From contig NZ_JAHUQD010000019.1 in the NCBI RefSeq assembly GCF_023838525.1, positions 1 through 48,885 of the forward strand: a stretch of DNA of 48,885 nt, read 5' to 3'. The notes under the pieces were generated by a model that was not told the origin of the DNA, made no database searches, and saw only the letters and a list, made by a program, of their open reading frames with translations. Positions 36,185 through 45,431 of the stretch are shown one piece after another. The position numbers were made by a program, and so were the translations under genes. This stretch comes from Caldicoprobacter algeriensis (GTDB lineage: Bacteria; Bacillota; Clostridia; Caldicoprobacterales; Caldicoprobacteraceae). Each line of letters opens with the position of its first letter. Positions within the stretch are counted from its first letter, which is position 1.

Positions 36185-36931
36185 CTAGTATTTCACGATT
36201 TTAGCAAAGTCCTGTGCTTTCAAACTGGCTCCTCCCACCAGTCCACCGTCAATCTCGGGCATCTGCATCAGCTCGGCAGCATTTTCGGGCTTCACACTTC
36301 CGCCGTACAAAATCCTCATCTGCTGAGCTGCCTGGCTGCCCAGCACCTCTCCCACAACCTTGCGGATGTAGCCTATTACCTCGTTTGCATCATTGCTGGA
36401 CGCCGTCCTGCCCGTACCTATAGCCCATATCGGCTCATAGGCAATTACCACTCGATCGGCCACATCAGGACTTAATCCTTTCAACGCAGCGCGCGTCTGC
36501 CTGTCCACAACTTCCTCGGTAATTCCTTGCTCGCGCTGTTCAAGCGTCTCGCCAACGCATATGATGGGAATAAGGTTGTGAGCCACAGCAGACAGTACCT
36601 TTTGGTTTACCATTTCATCGGTCTCACCAAAGTACTGCCTTCTCTCAGAATGGCCAATGATGACGTACTCCACGCCCAGCTCTTTCAGCATCCCGGGAGC
36701 CACTTCACCGGTAAAGGCTCCTTGCTCTTCCCAGTGCATATTCTGGGCACCCAGCTTGATGTTGGAACCTGCCACAGCCTCCTTTGCGGCAGGTAAACAA
36801 ACAAAAGGAGGACACACAACTACTTCCACCTGTGCATCCTTCACCAATGGTTTCAATTCATTTATGAGAGACACCGTCTGAGACGGCGTTTTGTGCATCT
36901 TCCAGTTACCTGCTATGATGGGTTTCCTCAT
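36185..36931 (-). CDS. tpiA: Triosephosphate isomerase
   Basis: A 248-residue TIM-barrel enzyme that interconverts dihydroxyacetone phosphate and glyceraldehyde 3-phosphate. The active site is complete: Asn/Lys in AGNWKM, His in VIIGHSERR, Glu in [11 protein letters not shown], and [11 protein letters not shown] for the phosphate. ATG 36931 with AAGGAG 8 bp upstream is preferred over TTG 36937. A strong hairpin lies just upstream, in the pgk-tpiA gap. Confidence 0.98.
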   Translation of the reverse strand: MRKPIIAGNWKMHKTPSQTVSLINELKPLVKDAQVEVVVCPPFVCLPAAKEAVAGSNIKLGAQNMHWEEQGAFTGEVAPGMLKELGVEYVIIGHSERRQYFGETDEMVNQKVLSAVAHNLIPIICVGETLEQREQGITEEVVDRQTRAALKGLSPDVADRVVIAYEPIWAIGTGRTASSNDANEVIGYIRKVVGEVLGSQAAQQMRILYGGSVKPENAAELMQMPEIDGGLVGGASLKAQDFAKIVKY

Positions 36932-36954
36932 ACGCAACTCTCCTTACATCACAT

Positions 36955-37002
36955 CCCAACCTACCTGCCCGGGAGAAAAATCCCGGGCAGCAACTGGTTG
37001 GG
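36955..37002 (-). promoter_or_regulatory. Large hairpin between pgk and tpiA
   Basis: An inner 10-bp stem CTGCCCGGGA/TCCCGGGCAG with a 6-nt loop is enclosed by a CCCAACC/GGTTGGG outer stem. There is no T-run, so full termination is unlikely. It is better read as an mRNA stability or processing element that tunes expression within the operon. Confidence 0.7.
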
Positions 37003-37120
37003 TAATCTATATAAAATTTAGGGGGCAATGTTGGCAATCTCACATATTTTTTTATTTAACACAACATTCCTTGTGATGTCAATACTCCTTTTTGTTTTCG
37101 CACAGCAAATTTATACTCGG

Positions 37121-38305
37121 TCATTTATCATTAAGGGCTGCAATTCCCGGCAGCACTTTGCCCTCAAGGAATTCCAGAGAGGCGCCGCCACCTGTCGAAA
37201 TGTGGGTCATCTTATCGGCAAATCCCAGCTGCTCTACAGCGGCAGCCGAATCGCCTCCACCGATAATGGTGGTACCGCCACATTCGCTTACATATTTGGC
37301 CACAGCCTTTGTACCTTCGGCAAAGGCGGGCATCTCAAACACTCCCATGGGCCCGTTCCAAACAACGGTCCTGGCTTTCTTGATCTCCTCGCCGAACATC
37401 TCCCTAGTCTTGGGCCCGATATCCATGCCCATCCATCCGGCTTCAATCTTGTCGCTGTCCACCACCTTATGGGGTGCATCGGCTTTGAACTCTTCAGCCA
37501 CAACGTTATCGACGGGCAGCAGCAGCTTTACGCCCTTCTCCTTTGCCTTTTCCATCAGCTGTTTGGCCAGCTCAACTTTGTCCTCTTCGAGCAGGGAATT
37601 GCCAACCTCATAGCCCTTGGCCTTAAGGAATGTATAGGCCATACCTCCGCCGATTAACAGGACATCCACTTTGTTGATGAGGTTTTCAATTACCCCTATC
37701 TTATCCGACACTTTGGCACCGCCCAGGATGGCCACAAACGGCCTCTCGGGATTCTCCAGTGCCTTGCCCATGACCTCAAGCTCCTTCTGTATGAGGTAAC
37801 CCGCCACCGCCGGCAGGTAATGGGCCACCCCTTCAGTGGAAGCATGAGCCCTGTGAGCGCTGCCAAAGGCATCGTTGACGTAGATATCGCCCAGCTGCGC
37901 CAAAGCCTTGGCAAACTCCGGATCGTTTTTTGTCTCCTCCTTGTGGAAGCGAACGTTCTCCAGAAGGACAACCTGCCCTTCCTTCATGTTGGCAACGGCA
38001 TTCTTGGCGCTCTCCCCTATGACGTCTTTTGCCATGATGACCTCTTGGCCCAGCAGCTTGCTCAAGTGTTTGGCAACAGGCGCCAGGCTGTATTTGGGGT
38101 CAAACTCCCCTTTGGGCCTTCCCAGATGCGACATGAGTATTACCTTGGCGTTGTTCTTGATCAAGTACTGTATGGTGGGAAGGGCAGCCCTTATACGCGT
38201 ATCATCGGTGATATTCCCGTTTTCATCCAGCGGGACATTGAAGTCTACGCGTACCAGCACGCGCTTTCCTCTTACATCAATATCCTCTATGGTTTTTTTG
38301 TTCAC
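37121..38305 (-). CDS. pgk: Phosphoglycerate kinase
   Basis: A 394-residue two-domain kinase that makes ATP from 1,3-bisphosphoglycerate. N-terminal substrate residues are in [13 protein letters not shown] and [10 protein letters not shown]. The nucleotide site is in [21 protein letters not shown] and the Gly-rich [14 protein letters not shown]. Start GTG 38305 ([11 protein letters not shown]) is chosen because AAAGGAG lies 8 bp upstream; GTG 38314 is too close to it. It is 18 bp after gap. Confidence 0.98.
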   Translation of the reverse strand: MNKKTIEDIDVRGKRVLVRVDFNVPLDENGNITDDTRIRAALPTIQYLIKNNAKVILMSHLGRPKGEFDPKYSLAPVAKHLSKLLGQEVIMAKDVIGESAKNAVANMKEGQVVLLENVRFHKEETKNDPEFAKALAQLGDIYVNDAFGSAHRAHASTEGVAHYLPAVAGYLIQKELEVMGKALENPERPFVAILGGAKVSDKIGVIENLINKVDVLLIGGGMAYTFLKAKGYEVGNSLLEEDKVELAKQLMEKAKEKGVKLLLPVDNVVAEEFKADAPHKVVDSDKIEAGWMGMDIGPKTREMFGEEIKKARTVVWNGPMGVFEMPAFAEGTKAVAKYVSECGGTTIIGGGDSAAAVEQLGFADKMTHISTGGGASLEFLEGKVLPGIAALNDK

Positions 38306-38323
38306 AAAGACCACTCCTTTACA

Positions 38324-39364
<1,041 letters not shown>

Positions 39365-39373
39365 TTATTATAA

Positions 39374-39389
39374 CCCATGAAAGCATGGG
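39374..39389 (-). promoter_or_regulatory. Hairpin between cggR and gap
   Basis: CCCATG/CATGGG stem with a 4-nt loop. In Bacillus subtilis the cggR-gapA mRNA is cut between the two genes and a stem-loop protects the gapA part. A similar use here is inference. Confidence 0.5.
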
Positions 39390-39434
39390 ATCCATACTAA
39401 TAATATATCAACTGCACATTAAAAACTCAAACGC

Positions 39435-40472
39435 TCAATTTACATCAAGTTCAGCCAGGCGTATCATCTCCCGCGCTGCGCCCTCATCGGTCACCAGGAC
39501 ACCTTTTTTCCAGTGCTTAAACACCGCCATTATGGCTTGCGCCTTTTGCCTGCCACCCGCCACGGCTATAACCTTCGGAATGCGCTTTAGGTTATCCATT
39601 TTCAGCCATATGGAATTGCAGGCATAAACTATTTCGCCCTTTGCATTGAAAAAGTATCCAAACGCCTCGGCCACAGCACCTCGCCTTTCTAGCTCCCGTT
39701 GCTGCTCGGGAGTGAAGTTCCTCCTCTGCATCATATCCTGCGCCCGGCCTATTCCATAAATAAGTATATCGGCATCTTGGAGGTTGTCAATAACGCTTTT
39801 TATATCCGGCTCATTCAAAAGCGTCTCCATCGATTCGGCCCGCAGCTGGTCAGGGATGTGAAGCAGCCTGTACTGGCCTCCCAATTTCTTGGCAAATATG
39901 GAGGCTATTACGTTAGACTGATGCTCGACATTCCTGCCCATTCCCCCTCTGGCGGGCAACACAACTATATCGGTATTATCGTTGACAGGGGAAAGGGCAT
40001 CGGCCACTGCCCCTACGGTGGAACCGCCGGTCACGGCTATTATATTACCCCTCGTAATGATGCCTTCCAGAAATCTTGCTGCAGCTTTGCCTATATCCTT
40101 TAAAACCAGGCAGTCTTCATCCACATCCCCAGGAACCACTATGGCGCGCTCCAAACCCAGGACACCCTGTAGCCTCTCCTCCAGCTCATTGAGCCCTTTG
40201 AGCTCATGGGTAAAATCTTTAAGCCCTTCCAGCAACAGCTCGCCTTCTGGGGTCACCTTCATCCCTAAAGGGCAAATCTCCAGAAAGCCTGCGTTTCTCA
40301 AAAATTCCGTCTCGCTGCGGACCACCCTTTCTCCCATGCCCAAACGCGACGCCAATGTTCTCCGGCCTATCGGCTGAAAGTTATATATACTACGCAATAT
40401 AGTATATCTCTTCTCATATACTTCTATTAACTCTGGCACTATTTTCTTCAGAAGCATGTGGGGCTGTGACAT
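39435..40472 (-). CDS. cggR: Central glycolytic genes regulator
   Basis: A 345-residue SorC-family repressor. The N-terminal helix-turn-helix (about residues 24-65: IGRRTLASRLGMGERVVRSETEFL) binds DNA. The C-terminal sugar-phosphate domain (about 80-340, with ITRGNIIAVTGGSTVGAVAD) senses fructose-1,6-bisphosphate in Bacillus. ATG 40472 (MSQPHMLLKKIVPELI) with AGGGTG upstream is chosen; the longer GTG start at 40502 would place coding sequence over the operator. It heads the gap-pgk-tpiA-gpmI-eno cluster and very likely represses it and itself. Confidence 0.93.
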   Translation of the reverse strand: MSQPHMLLKKIVPELIEVYEKRYTILRSIYNFQPIGRRTLASRLGMGERVVRSETEFLRNAGFLEICPLGMKVTPEGELLLEGLKDFTHELKGLNELEERLQGVLGLERAIVVPGDVDEDCLVLKDIGKAAARFLEGIITRGNIIAVTGGSTVGAVADALSPVNDNTDIVVLPARGGMGRNVEHQSNVIASIFAKKLGGQYRLLHIPDQLRAESMETLLNEPDIKSVIDNLQDADILIYGIGRAQDMMQRRNFTPEQQRELERRGAVAEAFGYFFNAKGEIVYACNSIWLKMDNLKRIPKVIAVAGGRQKAQAIMAVFKHWKKGVLVTDEGAAREMIRLAELDVN

Positions 40473-40495
40473 AGGCTTCACCCTGGACTGAAATT

Positions 40496-40522
40496 GTCCC
40501 ACCGTGCAAAAAACGTCCCACC
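40496..40522 (-). promoter_or_regulatory. CggR-like operator
   Basis: Two direct GTCCCACC repeats (plus strand 40496-40503 and 40515-40522; GGTGGGAC on the minus strand) 19 bp apart, directly upstream of cggR. CggR operators in Bacilli contain repeated GGGAC half-sites. A TATAGT hexamer lies just upstream on the minus strand. Confidence 0.7.
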
Positions 40523-40622
40523 ACGACTATAAAAAAAACAGCTGCACCTGAGGGCAATTTCAAATTACGCCTTTTATTTTATATTAAACAGCCAAAAATT
40601 TCAATAGAACGGCAGCAAAAAG

Positions 40623-41783
40623 TTAAAAATTTATCAAAAAACATTTAAGCTCAAAAATCCCGTGTGGAGTTTGAATATATTTGCCCTCAACAACCCGGCT
40701 TATAGCAGAGACATGCATGCTGCAATCATCGGCCACCATTTGCATCGTCAGCGGCCTAAGATACCTGGGCCCGCCATCCAAAAACTCCTTCTGCCTTGAG
40801 ACGATGGACATGGCCACCTTATTGAGGGCAATCCTGCGCTGCTCCACAGCTTTAATCAATCCGAGGGCAGAATTCAGCTTACCAGCAATGTACTCCGAAA
40901 CATCCTTATCCAGATAAGGCTTCTGTAGTAGGTTTAAATACATTCTGTTTATGCGCAGCCGGGGAGCAGCATGTTCCAAGACAAAGACATGATACTCTTC
41001 CCCTATACGCTTTACCACAACATCAGGAACGATATATCTCTCTTCTCTCAGGCTAGCAAACCGTCTTCCAGGTTTGGGCTCCAGAGAGCGTATGAGGTCT
41101 CTTATGCGCTGAACCTCCTCAAGAGGAATCCCGGTCTTTCTGCTTATCACACCCAGCCGATTGCGCGCCATGTCCTTTAAATGTTCAAGTATTATAGTCT
41201 TTATAAGAGGCGTAGCTTTGCCCATTTGAGACAGCTGTATCAGCAGGCACTCCCTTAGGCTTCTGGCTCCTACTCCCGGAGGATCGAGGGTCTGAACCAG
41301 ACGGAGCATACGCGAAACCCTGTCCCTGTCAACCTTGAGTATTGCTGCTATTTCATGCTTGGATACGGACAGGTAACCATTCTCATCGAGGTTTTCAATG
41401 ATGAAGGCAGCAATCCTTTCATCATCCGTGGGAATGTCCATCGCTTTGAGCTGTGACATAAGGTGCTCCTGCAACGTAATTCCATTATACGCCATATTCT
41501 GGTATTTACGGCGGCATTCCCTTTCAGCACATGCATTATCTATATCGTCATCATCACAGGCATCTTGGAACCATTCATCCATGTCCACTGGGAATCTGGC
41601 ACCAAAGGCCTCATCCATTTCCCTTTTAAAATCCTCCCGCATCTTAAGCAAAGGATTTATCTCCATTTCCCTCTGTATATAACGATAAAGCTCTTCAGAA
41701 GACCACCGCAATATCTCATGTAGCGCCGTACCATCGCCATCCTTCCGTATCTGCCTTGTCTCAAAGCCAAAATCCTGCTTCAC
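40623..41783 (-). CDS. rpoN: RNA polymerase sigma-54 factor, lacking the C-terminal RpoN box
   Basis: A 386-residue RpoN homologue. The core-binding part (about 75-270: ITLQEHLMSQLKAM..., FIIENLDENGYLS, TLDPPGVGARSLRECLLIQL) and the start of the DNA-binding part (RYLRPLTMQMVADDCSMHVS, SRVVEGKYIQTPHGIFELK) are clear. The protein stops at LKCFLINF, where normal sigma-54 continues for about 60-70 residues to the RpoN box (ARRTVAKYRE) that reads the -24 element. No other frame downstream restores it. Region I at the N-terminus, which contacts enhancer-binding activators, is also poorly conserved (ETRQIRKDGDGTALHEILRW). GTG 41783 is the likely start (GGGGAGG 8 bp upstream). It is probably non-functional as a classical sigma-54. 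Its place upstream of cggR is common in Clostridia. Confidence 0.85.
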   Translation of the reverse strand: MKQDFGFETRQIRKDGDGTALHEILRWSSEELYRYIQREMEINPLLKMREDFKREMDEAFGARFPVDMDEWFQDACDDDDIDNACAERECRRKYQNMAYNGITLQEHLMSQLKAMDIPTDDERIAAFIIENLDENGYLSVSKHEIAAILKVDRDRVSRMLRLVQTLDPPGVGARSLRECLLIQLSQMGKATPLIKTIILEHLKDMARNRLGVISRKTGIPLEEVQRIRDLIRSLEPKPGRRFASLREERYIVPDVVVKRIGEEYHVFVLEHAAPRLRINRMYLNLLQKPYLDKDVSEYIAGKLNSALGLIKAVEQRRIALNKVAMSIVSRQKEFLDGGPRYLRPLTMQMVADDCSMHVSAISRVVEGKYIQTPHGIFELKCFLINF

Positions 41784-41896
41784 ATGGGATTCCTCCCCCA
41801 ATGGAATGGCCCTGGCTGCCTCCTTCGGGCATACCTCAATATCAGTATATTTCAGGTTTCAGGCTATTATATCCGGTATGCCAAAATAGGTCCAAT

Positions 41897-42400
41897 CTAT
41901 GGTTGTCCATTTGTTTCAGACCTCAGCCTGCCTTTAAGCTCCAGGCCAGGAAAGCCCAGCTGCCTTAATGCTTCATACACAATGATAGCCACAGAGTTTG
42001 ACAGATTCAGCGATCTGGCCTCCGCCCTCATGGGAATCCGTATGCAGCGATCATAGTGCCTTCTCAGCAAGTCCTCAGGAAGTCCGGCCGTCTCCTTGCC
42101 AAAAAATATAAAGCTGTCAGGGGTATACCTCACCGAAGCGTAATCCTTGGCCGCCTTGGTGGTGGAAAAATAAAAATCCCCCTGCGGATACTGGGCAAAT
42201 ATCTCGTCAACCGAATCGTGATAATGTATCTCCACCAGGTGCCAGTAATCCAGGCCTGCTCTCTTGAGGTATTTATCCTCAGTGGAAAAGCCCAGCGGCC
42301 TCACCAGATGAAGGATGCATCCGGTAGCGGCACAGGTACGAGCTATATTGCCTGTATTCTGAGGAATCTCTGGCTCTACCAAAACAACGTGTAAAGGCAT
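41897..42400 (-). CDS. trmL: tRNA (cytidine(34)-2'-O)-methyltransferase
   Basis: A 167-residue SPOUT methyltransferase of the TrmL/YibK type that methylates the wobble ribose of tRNA-Leu using S-adenosylmethionine. Motifs are VLVEPEIPQNTGNIARTCAA (motif 1), FFGKETAGLPE (motif 2) and IRIPMRAEARSLNLSNSVAI (motif 3, in the trefoil knot). ATG 42400 with AGGGGG about 6 bp upstream is chosen over ATG 42406. It starts 10 bp after ldh and is probably cotranscribed. Confidence 0.95.
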   Translation of the reverse strand: MPLHVVLVEPEIPQNTGNIARTCAATGCILHLVRPLGFSTEDKYLKRAGLDYWHLVEIHYHDSVDEIFAQYPQGDFYFSTTKAAKDYASVRYTPDSFIFFGKETAGLPEDLLRRHYDRCIRIPMRAEARSLNLSNSVAIIVYEALRQLGFPGLELKGRLRSETNGQP

Positions 42401-42410
42401 ACCCATCCCC

Positions 42411-43364
42411 CTAAAATCCCGCTTCTTTTAACCACCCTTTCAAAATCTCGGCTGACCTCCTGAATCCTTCCTGCTCAGATTGGCTTAAGGGAAGCTCCAG
42501 CACCCGGGCAACTCCCTTGGCATTGACCAGCGTGGGAAGGCTCAGGCATATGTCCTCTACCCCATAGTAACCCTCCATAAGCGACGAAACCGGAAGCACC
42601 ACGTTTTCATCCCGCAGTATAGCCTCCACTATGCGCCTTACCGCAAGGCCAACAGCATAATAAGTGGCGCCCTTGGCTTCGATTATTTTGTAGGCCGCAT
42701 TTTTTACCTCCTCAAATATCTTTCTCTTTACATCCTCTTCACAGCTTCGCCCACACCTCAAGCAATATTGTTCTATTGGCATTCCGGCTATATTGGTAAT
42801 GCTCCAGGCAGCCACCTCGCTGTCGCCGTGTTCGCCTATGATATAAGCATGGACATTTTGGGTGGCAACATGGCAGTGCTGCCCCAGCAGGAATCTGAAA
42901 CGCGCGCTGTCCAGCACGGTACCCGAGCCCATTACCTGAGATGGAGGCAGTCCCGAAATCTTAAGCGTCACGTAGGTCAGTATATCCACCGGATTGGTGA
43001 CCACCACTATTATGCAATCCCTATTGTGCTCCACAATCCTGGGCACAATGGAACGAAAAACCTCTATGTTTCTCTTGAGCAGATCAATGCGGGTCTCACC
43101 CGGTTTTTGAGCCACCCCTGCGGTTATTATGACCACATTGGAATCGGCACAATCCTCATATGTACCGGCGCGTATCCTGACAGGAGGGACAAAAGCTATG
43201 CCGTGATTGAGGTCCATCATCTCCCCTTCAAGCCTTTTCTGGTTTACATCCACCAGCACGATTTCCGAAGCCGTTCCGCCCATCATCAAAGCATAAGCGG
43301 TGGTGGCACCCACAAAGCCCACCCCAATTATGGTTACTTTGTTTCCATAAAACTTTGTTTCCAT
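42411..43364 (-). CDS. ldh: L-lactate dehydrogenase
   Basis: A 317-residue enzyme that reduces pyruvate to L-lactate and regenerates NAD+. The Rossmann motif is IIGVGFVGATTAYAL. The specificity residue is Gln86 in AGVAQKPGETR (Gln marks lactate; malate dehydrogenases have Arg). Catalytic Arg92, Arg155 (LDSARFR) and His179 (IGEHGDSE) are all present. The ATG is preceded by a weak GAAGGG at about 14 bp. It is a short step from the glycolytic cluster and points to lactate as one fermentation product. Confidence 0.96.
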   Translation of the reverse strand: METKFYGNKVTIIGVGFVGATTAYALMMGGTASEIVLVDVNQKRLEGEMMDLNHGIAFVPPVRIRAGTYEDCADSNVVIITAGVAQKPGETRIDLLKRNIEVFRSIVPRIVEHNRDCIIVVVTNPVDILTYVTLKISGLPPSQVMGSGTVLDSARFRFLLGQHCHVATQNVHAYIIGEHGDSEVAAWSITNIAGMPIEQYCLRCGRSCEEDVKRKIFEEVKNAAYKIIEAKGATYYAVGLAVRRIVEAILRDENVVLPVSSLMEGYYGVEDICLSLPTLVNAKGVARVLELPLSQSEQEGFRRSAEILKGWLKEAGF

Positions 43365-43683
43365 GGGTAATCATCAATCCCTTCTGTTCAGATTCATGTT
43401 ATTATTTTAATGCTTTTTTGTATATTTTGCCATAATTTTTAGAACTGCTTTTCAACTATCCCAGTAGAATATATAACACTCTAATGTAAAGTAATCCCTA
43501 TTAGGTAACTTTTTATTCCATGGCATCAAGAAATCTTTAAACAAAGAAAATGAAGCCTGTGCCGCTTCAGAAAAACCTGCAATGCAACGTCAGGCCAACT
43601 GGATTAGGCCAAACGTCATACTTGCACAACTCCCGATTCAATGGTAAAATGTGCATATAACGGTGAAAATGGGGTGATATCCC
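43365..43683. other. Intergenic region between divergent ldh and lytic transglycosylase genes
   Basis: A 319-bp AT-rich stretch. Near 43553-43571 a short GAAGC/GCTTC stem, and near 43579-43617 nested ACGT/GGCC self-pairing, lie on the transglycosylase side. They may belong to its leader RNA, but I recognise no riboswitch class. No gene is seen here. Confidence 0.4.
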
Positions 43684-44622
43684 TTGCCAAACATAGTGCG
43701 CCAGATATTCGAACAAAAGCTAGAAGAGATACAGGGGCGCCTGCCTTACAGCGTAAATCTGACCGGTCACAGGAGAAATGCTCTATCATTTGAAGAGGTG
43801 CTGCGGCAAGCTGAAGGTGCTCAGCGCACGGGCTCAAGCCAGTCAGTTGAGCGGCTCCATGAGAAAACTTTAAATGGGAACGCATCGGTCACAAATGGAA
43901 ATACACCGTTCACCGATGACGGGAATCGCACTGGTTCTATCAATATGCACCTTCAACAGCTGAATGGACAGAGGCCGTACAACCCCTGGCTGTTTGCTTC
44001 CCTGTTACCCCAGTTAGGCATGGATGGCGCATTTTCACCGTTTGGCACAGACACCGATTCTTCGTGGACGTACACCAGCCTGTTGCCGTTTATGCAGTTG
44101 TATTCACAGCAGTTAAATGGCAATAACGCTGGAAATATTTTGGACGCGCTGATGACACTGCAGCCACATCAGTGGATGGCATATACCTGGCAAATGATGG
44201 CAAGCCAGTCAAGTTTTCAGACCCAATTTGATGGCATCATTGAACAGGTAGCCAGCAGATACGGCGTAGACCCAGCGCTCATCAAGGCCATCATCAGGGT
44301 GGAATCCAATTTTAACCCGTATGCCGTATCGCCTGCCGGGGCTATGGGCCTTATGCAGCTCATGCCCACCACTGCCAAATCGCTTGGGGTGACAAACCCG
44401 TTTGACCCGGTACAAAACATCGATGGCGGGGTACGGTACCTGCAAAGCCTGCTCAAGCGCTTCAACGGAAACCTGGATCTGGCCCTGGCAGCCTATAACT
44501 GGGGGCCGGCCAACATTGAGTCAAGGGGCATCACCGATTTGAACGACCCTGTCCAGTTTGCAAAGCTGCCTGCTGAAACCCAGAATTACGTAAAGAAAAT
44601 TCGCGAACTGCTCACCGCTTAA
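43684..44622 (+). CDS. Lytic transglycosylase (SLT domain)
   Basis: A 312-residue protein with a C-terminal SLT (goose-lysozyme-like) domain, about 183-312. The catalytic Glu207 is in [16 protein letters not shown], followed by [19 protein letters not shown] and [10 protein letters not shown]. It cleaves peptidoglycan between MurNAc and GlcNAc with formation of anhydro-MurNAc. The first 180 residues are low-complexity, rich in Gln, Asn and Ser, with no classical signal peptide, so export is by an unknown route or the protein is in a complex. The start is TTG with GGGGTGAT upstream; no better start is seen. Confidence 0.9.
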   Translation: MPNIVRQIFEQKLEEIQGRLPYSVNLTGHRRNALSFEEVLRQAEGAQRTGSSQSVERLHEKTLNGNASVTNGNTPFTDDGNRTGSINMHLQQLNGQRPYNPWLFASLLPQLGMDGAFSPFGTDTDSSWTYTSLLPFMQLYSQQLNGNNAGNILDALMTLQPHQWMAYTWQMMASQSSFQTQFDGIIEQVASRYGVDPALIKAIIRVESNFNPYAVSPAGAMGLMQLMPTTAKSLGVTNPFDPVQNIDGGVRYLQSLLKRFNGNLDLALAAYNWGPANIESRGITDLNDPVQFAKLPAETQNYVKKIRELLTA

Positions 44623-44703
44623 AGAAGCGAGAGCCTGTGAATAAGCCCTGCTTGAAGAAACAGAGCAACAATCTCAAAATTGCCTAACAACCGTTTAAGG
44701 TCA

Positions 44704-44745
44704 TAAAAAAATGGGGTTACAGCCATAGCGGGCCATAACCCCTTT
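44704..44745 (-). terminator. hsp20 terminator
   Basis: On the minus strand GGGGTTA...TAACCCC with inner GGCC/GGCT pairing is followed by ATTTTTTTATG, just after the hsp20 stop codon. Confidence 0.85.
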
Positions 44746-44761
44746 GCTCTTCCGCCAGCCA

Positions 44762-45220
44762 TTAGTTGATGTCAATCTTTCTGCCGCGCCGTGTGTATTC
44801 CTCGGCCTTGGGCAGCACAACCCTCAAGATACCGTTTTTGTACTCTGCCCTTACGCCATCCTCCTTCACGCCTTCTAAGATGAAGGTACGGGATACTTCG
44901 CCGTATCTCCTCTCGCGGCGGATGTAATCGGCTCTCTCCTCATCGACGGCTTCTTTGCGCCTTGCAGAGATGGTCAACCTGTCATCAAACAACTCGATGT
45001 CGATGTCGTCCTTGTCAAATCCTGGCAGTTCAGCCTCGACGATGTATTCCTTATCGGTTTCCTTCACGTCGACGCGCATGCCGGCTAAACCAGAACCAAA
45101 CCCGGTCAAGAATCCCATATCAAAGAATTCATCCAAAAGGTCTCTCCCGAAAAAGTCTCTTATCCATTCGCTGGGCGTCAAAGCGGGACGTCTCCTCCTG
45201 AAGGGCGTAATATCACGCAT
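44762..45220 (-). CDS. Small heat-shock protein, Hsp20 family
   Basis: A 152-residue alpha-crystallin-type chaperone that holds unfolding proteins. The alpha-crystallin domain covers about residues 45-140 (MRVDVKETDKEYIVEAELPG, DIDIELFDDRLTISARR, YGEVSRTFILEG, AEYKNGILRVVLPK, with the G-I-L anchor motif). The N-terminal arm contains SEWIRDFFGRDLLDEFFDMGF. ATG 45220 with AGGAG about 9 bp upstream is chosen over TTG 45226. The upstream region carries CtsR-like heptads over the -35, so heat-shock control is likely. Confidence 0.95.
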   Translation of the reverse strand: MRDITPFRRRRPALTPSEWIRDFFGRDLLDEFFDMGFLTGFGSGLAGMRVDVKETDKEYIVEAELPGFDKDDIDIELFDDRLTISARRKEAVDEERADYIRRERRYGEVSRTFILEGVKEDGVRAEYKNGILRVVLPKAEEYTRRGRKIDIN

Positions 45221-45299
45221 TGACAACCACTCCTTTTCTAAAATAATTTTTCGTTTTGAATTTTTACTTTTTTAAGTATCTCCTTTCGAGTTCGCTTTT

Positions 45300-45350
45300 A
45301 TTATAAAAACTAAAGTCAAAGTAAGTCAAAGTCAGTTAAATATTGTTAAA
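45300..45350 (-). promoter_or_regulatory. hsp20 promoter with CtsR-like operator
   Basis: On the minus strand TTGACT (45329-45324), 18 bp, TATAAT (45305-45300). On the plus strand AGTCAAA occurs at 45314-45320 and 45324-45330, with AGTTAAA at 45334-45340 and TGTTAAA at 45344-45350, all in 10-bp phase. The CtsR consensus is two RGTCAAA heptads separated by 3 bp, as seen here. Confidence 0.8.
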
Positions 45351-45381
45351 GAAGAATAGGCCCAATTACTACCTATTCTTC
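45351..45381 (-). terminator. galK terminator
   Basis: A perfect 10-bp stem GAAGAATAGG/CCTATTCTTC with an 11-nt loop; on the minus strand it is followed by TTTAACAATATTT. It lies about 50 bp beyond the galK stop codon. Confidence 0.65.
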
Positions 45382-45431
45382 TCATCAAAAATAGTTTTTT
45401 CCCAATAATTCTCCCTATTTCTTTAATTTGC

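Noticed and set aside
43553-43617. Stem-rich leader before the lytic transglycosylase considered as a c-di-AMP riboswitch
   Set aside because: The conserved ydaO-type core is not present; only generic short stems are visible.
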